NCBI GenBank assembly: GCA_002474345.1 | Contig: DKQD01000174.1 | Span: forward strand, 1-12,044 | Reading direction: 5' to 3' | Length of the DNA: 12,044 nt | DNA from: Bacteriovoracaceae bacterium UBA7317 | GTDB lineage: Bacteria > Bdellovibrionota > Bacteriovoracia > Bacteriovoracales > Bacteriovoracaceae | Part shown: positions 6,580 to 12,044 of the stretch, piece after piece | How positions within the stretch are numbered: the stretch's first letter is position 1 | Layout of the letters: each line of letters starts with the position of its first letter | Notes under the pieces: generated by a model | What the model was told of the DNA's origin: nothing | The model's input: the letters and a program-made list of their open reading frames with translations, nothing else | Database searches by the model: none | Translations under genes and position numbers: made by a program

Positions 6580-7944
6580 GTGATAAGAGAAGCAGTTTCA
6601 GGAATTTTTACTTTTGGGAAAGAGGTTTTTATAACCCACAGGCAAAATTACTTGAGGGCCTTTCCTGGCTATCATGCTTTCCCGGGAGGTAAAGTTGATA
6701 AAGAAGACTCTTTGGAGGGAAATCAAGATGAACAAAAATTATTTTCTGAGGATGTTTTATTAAAGAAGTTTCCATTGCGCTTTATGAGGGCCCTCAATAG
6801 AGAAATGAAAGAAGAGTTGGGCATTGATATTTTAAAGCTTATTAAAAATAATTTAGTTAATGATATTCATGAAATTGGAATTGGGATAACTCCCGCATTT
6901 AATCCTTATCGCTATGACACTCATTTTTACATTATTGACCTCGCAGAAAAGGTTTCATTTGATGTTGCTAAAGATGAAGCTCAAGATGCCTATTGGTCTA
7001 CTCCATCTGAGATTTTAGAAAATTATAAAAAAGCTCAAGTTATGGCCGTTCCTCCAATTATTGTAATCTTAGAAGCTTTAAGTTCGGATATAAAAAGAAG
7101 GGATTATGTTGAGCTGAGTCTAGATTATGACCCTGAATTAGAAATTCCAATGATTGAAAGTGTTTATGGAATTAAACAATTTATTCCTTTAAGCAATACA
7201 ATTCCACCAGCGAATAGAACAAATTCTTTTCTTATTGGTGATAAAGGAGAAGCTTTTTTGATTGATCCTTCACCAAAAAATAAAGGTGAAAAAGAAAAGT
7301 TTTTGAAAAGTTTGGAAAATCATGAAGTGAATGGAGTTTTTTTAACTCATCATCATAAGGATCACCACGAATTTGCGCCAGACTTTGCCCTACATTTTGG
7401 AGTGCCTCTTCTTTGCAGTAAAGACACTTATCAAAGAATCAGAAAAAATTGGGGTGAAAATTACTTTAAAGGTATTGAAGTAAAAGTTGTTGGTGAGGGA
7501 GATCTTCTTACCCACAGTTTGGGGAAAAAAGTTAACCTTTATCATGTACCAGGACATGATGAAGGGCAATTAGCTTTGGCCAATGAAAGCCTTGACTGGT
7601 TCATTGCTGGAGATCTTATTCAGGGAATTGGGACTGTTGTTGTCGGTGGACCTGAAGGAAATATGAAAAAGTATATGAACTCTTTAGATAGAGTTATCAA
7701 GCTAGGACCTAGATTTATTTTTCCTTCTCACGGAATAGGTCTGGGAGGAACTTTCAAGATTGAGGAAACTTTAAAGCATCGCTTTATGAGAGAAAATCAA
7801 ATAAGAGGGTTTTTGAAAGAGGGAAAGACTAAAGAAGAAATTTTAAAACTGATCTATCACGACATTTCTCCCCACTTACTTCCTTTGGCCATGAAAAATA
7901 TTCATTCTCATCTAGAAAAGATTGAAGAAGATGAGAATGAATAA
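6580..7944 (+). CDS. Nudix hydrolase (CoA-diphosphatase-like) fused to LACTB2-like metallo-beta-lactamase fold hydrolase
   Basis: Two hydrolases lie in one 454-residue chain. The Nudix domain (about 1-170) has Gly36-x5-Glu42 and R74-EMKEELG; the normal seven-residue gap between Glu42 and Arg74 is 31 residues long, as in NUDT19-type enzymes. Just before it, T19-x-R21, R26, G30 and FPGG (34-37) follow the spacing of the CoA-pyrophosphatase motif, with Gln22 where Ser/Ala is usual. The metallo-beta-lactamase domain (about 195-400) has HHHKDHH (257-263), His326 (PGHDEG), Asp345 (AGD) and His384 (FPSHG), a full two-metal set. The end (about 400-450) resembles the winged-helix tail of LACTB2. The GTG start follows the upstream TGA with no intervening base, and GGAGAGG at 6568-6574 serves it, so translational coupling is likely. 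A role in CoA or acyl-CoA turnover is inference; an RNA substrate for the MBL part is also possible. Confidence 0.85.
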   Translation: MIREAVSGIFTFGKEVFITHRQNYLRAFPGYHAFPGGKVDKEDSLEGNQDEQKLFSEDVLLKKFPLRFMRALNREMKEELGIDILKLIKNNLVNDIHEIGIGITPAFNPYRYDTHFYIIDLAEKVSFDVAKDEAQDAYWSTPSEILENYKKAQVMAVPPIIVILEALSSDIKRRDYVELSLDYDPELEIPMIESVYGIKQFIPLSNTIPPANRTNSFLIGDKGEAFLIDPSPKNKGEKEKFLKSLENHEVNGVFLTHHHKDHHEFAPDFALHFGVPLLCSKDTYQRIRKNWGENYFKGIEVKVVGEGDLLTHSLGKKVNLYHVPGHDEGQLALANESLDWFIAGDLIQGIGTVVVGGPEGNMKKYMNSLDRVIKLGPRFIFPSHGIGLGGTFKIEETLKHRFMRENQIRGFLKEGKTKEEILKLIYHDISPHLLPLAMKNIHSHLEKIEEDENE

Positions 7945-7953
7945 ACCTGGTCC

Positions 7954-8595
7954 TTACTTCTTTAGGAGGACGAAATAACCGACTGTTTTATTCTTTTTTA
8001 GAGTTTTTGTAATTTTGAATCCTCTTCCAATGACCATTTTATCGTTCAACTGGTGAAGATTATCTTTGAGTCCGCCACCATACACAATGCTTCTTTTGTT
8101 ATTTTTGATTTTGGAAACACTACGTCCTTTCCAGGCATTAAACTTTTCTATAGGAATAATGCTTTTAAAGTCTTCACCGTAATCAATATAAATATCACCG
8201 TTTTCTTCGTTCGTTTTGACCTCAAAGAAGCCAGGTCCTCCAAGGAATTCTATTTTACTTTTATTATATCCGAATATTTTATCTCCCTCTAAAGTATCTA
8301 TGGTAAAAAAGTGTTTTTCGAATGCCTTAAAAATAGGGAAGCTGTTAACACCGAAAAATTTTTGAACTCTCATCGCTTGTCTCTTTTTAGGAGGAAGAAA
8401 AAAACTTAATCTTGGTTTTTCATTCCATCTAGATTCTTCAAAAAGGCAAGCCATATCCTTTTTCTTGAGCTTTTTTAATATTTCTTGCTTTTCCTCGAAG
8501 CTTTTATAAAGGAGTGAACTGTTCAACTTTTCAAGACAGGCAAAAGAATGAACTCCATTTAACAATAGAACAACTGAAACGATCCATTTGGTCAT
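7954..8595 (-). CDS. Predicted secreted protein of unknown function
   Basis: I do not recognise the family. The 213-residue product starts with a short signal peptide: a Lys at position 3, a hydrophobic stretch (about 4-12) and a cleavage region VHSFA-C around residues 15-20. Cleavage after Ala19 would leave Cys20 first. The residues before it do not form a proper lipobox because position -3 is Ser, so a periplasmic or secreted protein is likelier than a lipoprotein. Cys20 and Cys50 are the only cysteines and could form a disulfide. Lysine- and phenylalanine-rich stretches and a glycine-containing beta-like C-terminal half (GGPGFFEV, VYGGG, GRGFKI) follow. The start is firm, with GGAGG seven bases upstream. 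Its stop lies nine bases from that of the convergent Nudix-MBL gene, with no clear terminator between them. Confidence 0.75.
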   Translation of the reverse strand: MTKWIVSVVLLLNGVHSFACLEKLNSSLLYKSFEEKQEILKKLKKKDMACLFEESRWNEKPRLSFFLPPKKRQAMRVQKFFGVNSFPIFKAFEKHFFTIDTLEGDKIFGYNKSKIEFLGGPGFFEVKTNEENGDIYIDYGEDFKSIIPIEKFNAWKGRSVSKIKNNKRSIVYGGGLKDNLHQLNDKMVIGRGFKITKTLKKNKTVGYFVLLKK

Positions 8596-8632
8596 TAAAA
8601 ACCTCCGTTTTAACTCAGGTAAAAATTCTTAA

Positions 8633-8661
8633 TTGATTTATTTTCATAGAAGATAAATCAA
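8633..8661. promoter_or_regulatory. 29-bp palindrome between divergent genes
   Basis: Arms TTGATTTAT (8633-8641) and ATAAATCAA (8653-8661) are perfect complements. Inside them TTC-ATA-GAA (8643-8651) continues the dyad, with a single T/G non-match at 8642/8652. As plus-strand RNA that position would be a U-G wobble, giving a 13-pair stem with an AUA loop. No T-tract follows, so it does not look like a terminator. It lies in the 166-bp gap between the secreted-protein gene and the cheY-like gene, where a shared operator would sit. Confidence 0.55.
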
Positions 8662-8688
8662 CAATTGCTCCACCACAATAAAAAAGCG

Positions 8689-8722
8689 TCAAGACATTTT
8701 TATTTTTTCCGAAAGATACTAT
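8689..8722 (+). promoter_or_regulatory. Candidate promoter of the cheY-like gene
   Basis: TCAAGACA (8689-8696), eleven bases, then TCCGAAAG (8708-8715) partly matches the flagellar sigma-28 pattern TAAAGTTT-N11-GCCGATAA; the CCGA core and the spacing agree but several positions do not. Alternatively TACTAT (8717-8722) is a sigma-70 -10 without a good -35. Either would place transcription about 30-45 bases before the ATG. Confidence 0.3.
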
Positions 8723-8761
8723 GAATTTAGGATTTTTTTTAAACGCCTAAGGAGAGATTTC

Positions 8762-9133
8762 ATGGCCAGAATACTTATCATAGATGATTCAGATTCAGTA
8801 AGGTCAACCTTGAAAAACCTTTTGACAGAAATGAAACATCAGGTCGTTGAAGCAGAAGACGGACAGATTGCTCTTGAAATATTGGATAATGAACAAAACT
8901 TTGATCTAATCATGTGCGATGTGAATATGCCTAATGTTAATGGAATGGAGTTCATAGAGCAGCAAAGTGCTCGAGAAGGGATAAAGTCTATTCCAACTAT
9001 CATGTGTACGACAGAATCACACCCAAAGTTAGTTTTGAAAGCTAAGCGAGTTGGTGTAGTTAGGGCATGGTTAGTTAAGCCTTTTAAAGCACAAAGATTA
9101 AAGGAAACCTTAGAAAGGATTTTACCTGCTTAA
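8762..9133 (+). CDS. CheY-like single-domain response regulator
   Basis: A stand-alone receiver domain of 123 residues. Visible conserved residues are the acidic pair Asp8-Asp9, the phosphoacceptor Asp53 (MCDVNMPNVNG), Thr83 (MCTTES), the aromatic switch position Trp103 and Lys106 (LVKPF). All residues needed for phosphorylation and switching are present. There is no output domain, so it should act by binding a partner, as CheY does at the flagellar switch or in a phosphorelay. The TTES and AWLVKPF segments resemble CheY proteins of chemotaxis systems more than OmpR or NarL receivers. AAGGAGAG lies just before the ATG. No histidine kinase, methyl-accepting protein or other che gene is adjacent, so its partner is unknown. 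Confidence 0.9.
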   Translation: MARILIIDDSDSVRSTLKNLLTEMKHQVVEAEDGQIALEILDNEQNFDLIMCDVNMPNVNGMEFIEQQSAREGIKSIPTIMCTTESHPKLVLKAKRVGVVRAWLVKPFKAQRLKETLERILPA

Positions 9134-9173
9134 CACCCCCTCTTATTTATCCATCAACATAAAATTATGAGAA

Positions 9174-9232
9174 GCTAAGTGCCAACTTTTCTATCTAACA
9201 AGGGTGGTCTTGTCACTTAGCGGAATTTTTTT
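9174..9232 (+). terminator. Two-part hairpin with T-tract: probable terminator of the cheY-like gene
   Basis: GCTAAGTG (9174-9181) pairs with CACTTAGC (9214-9221). Inside and directly abutting the right arm, ACAAG (9198-9202) pairs with CTTGT (9209-9213) around the loop GGTGGT. Seven Ts follow at 9226-9232 after GGAA. The two stems can stack into a near-continuous helix, leaving 16 bases unpaired on the left. This is more elaborate than a plain terminator, and the four-base gap before the Ts makes it imperfect. Confidence 0.5.
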
Positions 9233-9238
9233 AATAAT
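9210..9238 (+). promoter_or_regulatory. Probable promoter of the mccB-liuC-mccA operon
   Basis: TTGTCA (9210-9215) and AATAAT (9233-9238) each match the sigma-70 consensus at five of six positions, with an optimal 17-base spacer. Transcription from about 9245 would leave a leader of roughly 26 bases containing GGAGA (9259-9263), seven bases before the mccB ATG. The -35 lies within the right arms of the upstream hairpin and its T-tract fills the spacer. Confidence 0.55.
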
Positions 9239-9270
9239 TCCCGCGTTTGTCAAATATCGGAGAATAACGG

Positions 9271-10896
9271 ATGGATATTTTAACTTCCCATGTGGACTGT
9301 TCTTCCCCCCTTTTTAAAGAAAATGAAGGTTTTCACCTTGGCTTAAAGGATGAGCTGAGAAGTAGACTCGAACATGTTAAGAAAGGTGGCGGTGAAAAAT
9401 CTATTGAGCGTCATAGAAAAAGGAAAAAGTTATTACCTAGAGAGAGGATTGAGAAGATTCTCGATGAGGGTTCCCCTTTTCTAGAATTAAGTCCACTTGC
9501 AGCTTTTGATCTTTACCGAGAAGAAGTGCCAAGCGCGGCAATTGTTTGTGGAATTGGAAGAATTCATGGTGTTGAGTGCATGCTTATTGCCAATGACGCA
9601 ACTGTTAAGGGCGGGACTTACTTTCCAATGACAGTTAAGAAGCACCTACGTGCTCAAGAGGTAGCACTTGAAAATAGTTTGCCATGTGTCTATTTAGTAG
9701 ACTCTGGTGGGGCTTTCCTTCCCAAACAAGATGAAGTTTTTCCAGATAAGGAACATTTTGGGAGAATCTTTTTTAATCAGGCGCAAATGTCTGGAAGAGG
9801 AATCCCTCAAGTGGCGGTTGTGCTAGGTTCTTGCACTGCTGGTGGAGCTTACGTTCCAGCAATGGCCGATGAGTCAGTCATTGTGAAAAAAAATGGGACA
9901 ATTTTTTTAGCGGGACCTCCTTTGGTGAAAGCTGCAACAGGTGAAGAAGTAACGGCTGAAGAGCTTGGAGGAGCAAGTGTTCACACTTCCCAAAGTGGTG
10001 TGGCCGATCATTTTGCAGAAGATGAAGAAGAAGCCTTAGAGATTACAAGAAATATAATTGAAAATTTAAATTATAAGTCCAAGGGTTATCTTTTAAGGCA
10101 AAAAGAAATTAAAAAAGAGGTTAAGCCTCCTGTTTATGATGCCAAAGAGCTCTATGGAATCGTAAATAAAGATACGAAAATCCCTTTTGATGTTAGAGAA
10201 GTTATTGCAAGACTTGTCGATGGATCAGAGTTTCATGAATTTAAAGAGAGGTTTGGGACAACCTTGGTTTGCGGCTTTGCTCACCTTTATGGTCACCCAG
10301 TTGGAATTGTGGCAAATAATGGAATTCTTTTTTCTGAAAGTGCGGTTAAAGGAGCTCACTTTATTGAACTTTGTGGTCAAAGGAAAATCCCCCTTATTTT
10401 TCTTCAAAATATAACAGGCTTTATGGTTGGAAAAAAATATGAGGGAGAAGGTATTGCTAAACATGGAGCTAAAATGGTGACGGCTGTCTCAACCGTGAAG
10501 GTTCCTAAGTTAACTGTCATTATTGGAGGCTCATTTGGAGCAGGAAACTATGGAATGTGTGGACGAGCTTACAGTCCTCGCTTTTTGTGGATGTGGCCTA
10601 ACGCAAGAATCTCGGTCATGGGAGGAGAACAAGCAGCTGGAGTTTTAAGCACTATTAGAAATACTAACTTAACGACGAAAGGCGAGTCAGAGATGACTGA
10701 TGATGAACGACAGGATTTCGAGAAGCCTATATTGGAAAAATATGAAAGAGAAGGATGCGCTTATTATGGCTCCGCTCGCCTTTGGGATGACGGTGTTATT
10801 GACCCTTCTCAAACAAGAGAAGTTCTCGCTCTTGGCTTGGAAGCTGCCTTGAATACTGAAATTGAAGAAACTCGTTTTGGGGTTTTCCGAATGTAG
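9271..10896 (+). CDS. mccB: 3-methylcrotonyl-CoA carboxylase, carboxyltransferase (beta) subunit
   Basis: MccB (also LiuB) transfers the carboxyl group from carboxybiotin to 3-methylcrotonyl-CoA, giving 3-methylglutaconyl-CoA in leucine degradation. The 541 residues match the family length and pattern: [10 protein letters not shown] then [20 protein letters not shown] near the N-terminus, [82 protein letters not shown] for the N-terminal carboxyltransferase half, and [31 protein letters not shown] and [15 protein letters not shown] for the C-terminal half. The VDSGGAFLP and ELGGASVH forms separate it from propionyl-CoA carboxylase. A geranyl-CoA carboxylase would look similar, but the LiuC neighbour supports the leucine route. 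It is the first gene of an operon. Confidence 0.93.
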   Translation: MDILTSHVDCSSPLFKENEGFHLGLKDELRSRLEHVKKGGGEKSIERHRKRKKLLPRERIEKILDEGSPFLELSPLAAFDLYREEVPSAAIVCGIGRIHGVECMLIANDATVKGGTYFPMTVKKHLRAQEVALENSLPCVYLVDSGGAFLPKQDEVFPDKEHFGRIFFNQAQMSGRGIPQVAVVLGSCTAGGAYVPAMADESVIVKKNGTIFLAGPPLVKAATGEEVTAEELGGASVHTSQSGVADHFAEDEEEALEITRNIIENLNYKSKGYLLRQKEIKKEVKPPVYDAKELYGIVNKDTKIPFDVREVIARLVDGSEFHEFKERFGTTLVCGFAHLYGHPVGIVANNGILFSESAVKGAHFIELCGQRKIPLIFLQNITGFMVGKKYEGEGIAKHGAKMVTAVSTVKVPKLTVIIGGSFGAGNYGMCGRAYSPRFLWMWPNARISVMGGEQAAGVLSTIRNTNLTTKGESEMTDDERQDFEKPILEKYEREGCAYYGSARLWDDGVIDPSQTREVLALGLEAALNTEIEETRFGVFRM

Positions 10897-10903
10897 AAAT
10901 TTT

Positions 10904-10910
10904 GAGGGGG
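10904..10910 (+). promoter_or_regulatory. Ribosome binding site deciding the liuC start
   Basis: GAGGGGG ends one base before the GTG at 10912, too close to serve it, but seven bases before the ATG at 10918. The ATG is therefore the likelier start, giving 262 residues rather than 264. Confidence 0.6.
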
Positions 10911-10917
10911 TGTGAGT

Positions 10918-11706
10918 ATGAGTGGTTCATTTTATTTAGATGACTTTAACGAAGAGATTGGCGTTTTAAGAGTTAGCTTTAACCGACCTGAGGTAAGGAA
11001 TGCTTTTAATGATGAAATGATTGAAGAACTCATAAATCTTTTTTCATCTATAGCAAAAAGAGAAGATGTAAGACTTGTTCTTCTGGAAGGAAAAGGAAAA
11101 GCTTTTTCTGCTGGAGCTGACCTTAACTGGATGAAGAAAATGAAGGACTACTCCAGTGAAGAAAACAAAAAAGATAGTGAAAGATTGGCAGAGCTTTTTA
11201 AAACTATGAATGCGCTTCCGCAACCCCTCGTTGCACTTGTTAAAGGGCACACTTTGGGGGGAGGGACTGGTATTCTGTCTGTCTGTGATTTCGTACTGGC
11301 TGAAGAAAATTCGAAATTTGGCTTTACTGAGGTTCGCCTTGGCCTTGTACCAGCGGTCATTTCCCCATTTGTAATTGCAAAAATAGGTGAAAGCCAGGCA
11401 AGAGCTTACTTTTTATCTGGAGAAATTTTTAAAGCTGATGTGGCGCTTAGAATGGGTTTGATCCATAAAGTTGTACCCGGTGAAGTTTTTGATCAGGAAT
11501 GTGAGCGGCTTGTTTTAGAATTTTTGAAGGCAGCACCTAAGGCTTCTAAGGAAGCCAAGGAACTTGTCTTGCGGGTTAAGTCTTTAAAGAGTGATGAGTT
11601 AACAGATTATACCTGTCAAACGATTGCTAGAATAAGAACTGGTGAAGAGGGGCAAGAAGGAATGAAGGCCCTTCTTCAAAAAGAAAAAGCTCCATGGATT
11701 AAATAA
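10918..11706 (+). CDS. liuC: 3-methylglutaconyl-CoA hydratase (LiuC), crotonase fold
   Basis: LiuC hydrates 3-methylglutaconyl-CoA to 3-hydroxy-3-methylglutaryl-CoA, the step after methylcrotonyl-CoA carboxylase. The 262-residue product (from ATG 10918) has the crotonase N-terminus FNRPEVRNAFND, the oxyanion-hole segment FSAGADLNWM typical of LiuC, KGHTLGGGTGI, FTEVRLGLVPAVISPFVIAKIGE and the C-terminal EGQEGMKALLQKEKAPW. The glutamate in FTEVRLG aligns with one of the two hydratase catalytic glutamates. The other position, in GGGTGI, is glycine; as far as I recall LiuC-type enzymes share this. It lies 21 bases after mccB and 63 bases before the biotin carboxylase gene, matching liu operon order. 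Another enoyl-CoA hydratase activity cannot be excluded. Confidence 0.88.
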   Translation: MSGSFYLDDFNEEIGVLRVSFNRPEVRNAFNDEMIEELINLFSSIAKREDVRLVLLEGKGKAFSAGADLNWMKKMKDYSSEENKKDSERLAELFKTMNALPQPLVALVKGHTLGGGTGILSVCDFVLAEENSKFGFTEVRLGLVPAVISPFVIAKIGESQARAYFLSGEIFKADVALRMGLIHKVVPGEVFDQECERLVLEFLKAAPKASKEAKELVLRVKSLKSDELTDYTCQTIARIRTGEEGQEGMKALLQKEKAPWIK

Positions 11707-11769
11707 GGCCTTAAGAAGATTTTTGTAGGCCAAAAAGGTTTGATTTCAAAAACAATTTGAGGAAATTTG

Positions 11770-12044
11770 ATGAACTCTAAAACAACTCTGAGAAAAATAA
11801 AGAAGGTTTTAATTGCAAACCGTGGAGAAATTGCCGTTAGAATTATGGAAACCTGTCGGTTGATGGGTATAAAAACCGTTAGTCTTTATCATCTTGAAGA
11901 AAAAGAGCTTCCCCACTCCTTGCTAGGTGATGAATCTGTTTGTCTAGGAGAGGGGAGTCTGCACGAAACTTATCTCAACGGTGAAAAAATAGTTGAAGTG
12001 GCCCTTGCAAAAGGTGCTGACGCTATTCATCCTGGTTATGGTTT
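11770..12044 (+). CDS. mccA: 3-methylcrotonyl-CoA carboxylase, biotin carboxylase (alpha) subunit, N-terminal part
   Basis: The window ends inside this gene; about 91 codons are visible. After a short lysine-rich lead the protein reads [14 protein letters not shown], then DESVCLGEG, an [27 protein letters not shown] segment: the N-terminal lobe of biotin carboxylases, in which IANRGEIA and AIHPGYGF are nearly invariant. The ATP-grasp and biotinyl domains lie outside. GAGGA (11759-11763) is six bases before the ATG. Biotin carboxylases of acetyl-CoA, propionyl-CoA and methylcrotonyl-CoA enzymes start alike; the assignment to MccA/LiuD rests on the mccB-liuC context. Confidence 0.88.
   Translation, partial: [91 protein letters not shown]

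Noticed and set aside
7945..7975. Bidirectional terminator between the convergent genes
   Set aside because: Only a weak GTCCT/AGGAC stem inside the coding end and no T-tract on either strand.
8053..8292. Plus-strand open frame inside the secreted-protein gene
   Set aside because: No plausible ribosome site, low-complexity translation, and the opposite strand has a signal peptide and a strong start.
9199..9223. AGGGTGGT followed by GCGG resembles part of a T-box leader consensus
   Set aside because: The intergenic region is too short for a specifier stem, and the remaining T-box bases (NACCGCG directly after GGTGG) are absent.
10187..10464. Open frames on both strands within mccB
   Set aside because: They are shadows of a strongly conserved carboxyltransferase gene.

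Overview
This is a low-GC bacterial window with strong Shine-Dalgarno sites, tightly packed genes and mixed ATG/GTG starts. It carries the catabolism of phenylalanine, tyrosine and leucine: 4-hydroxyphenylpyruvate dioxygenase, two phenylacetyl-CoA degradation proteins, a fused arylpyruvate/2-oxoacid ferredoxin oxidoreductase, and the methylcrotonyl-CoA carboxylase/methylglutaconyl-CoA hydratase genes. An AT-rich, protein-degrading bacterium with a lone CheY and a small secreted protein would fit Bdellovibrionota (Bacteriovorax-like) or a related delta-proteobacterial lineage. That placement is inference from gene content and composition only.

Layout. Left arm, all on the minus strand and read right to left: hppD (2973-1894), a 155-bp gap with an 11-bp tandem repeat array and a promoter, paaG (1738-950), a paaA-like oxygenase subunit gene (914-99), and the first codons of a thiolase (38-1). 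Centre, plus strand: a 1145-residue fused indolepyruvate-type ferredoxin oxidoreductase (3142-6579), directly followed with no intergenic base by a Nudix + metallo-beta-lactamase fusion (6580-7944). These face a small secreted protein of unknown function on the minus strand (8595-7954). A CheY-like receiver (8762-9133) follows, divergent from the secreted protein across a palindrome. Right arm, plus strand: mccB/liuB (9271-10896), liuC (10918-11706) and the start of the biotin carboxylase subunit mccA/liuD (11770 to the window edge).

How the genes fit together. Transamination of Phe, Tyr and Leu gives 2-oxoacids. HppD takes 4-hydroxyphenylpyruvate to homogentisate. The ferredoxin oxidoreductase can turn arylpyruvates, and possibly branched 2-oxoacids, directly into acyl-CoAs. 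Phenylacetyl-CoA would then be epoxidised (PaaA with partners not seen here), isomerised by PaaG and cleaved by a thiolase. Isovaleryl-CoA would be processed through MccAB and LiuC. The Nudix-MBL fusion carries a CoA-diphosphatase-type motif and is probably translationally coupled to the oxidoreductase, which suggests a role in CoA or acyl-CoA turnover. The most interesting parts are that fusion and its coupling, the solitary paaA-like gene, the helically phased repeat array upstream of the paaG promoter, and a terminator/promoter overlap in front of the leucine operon.
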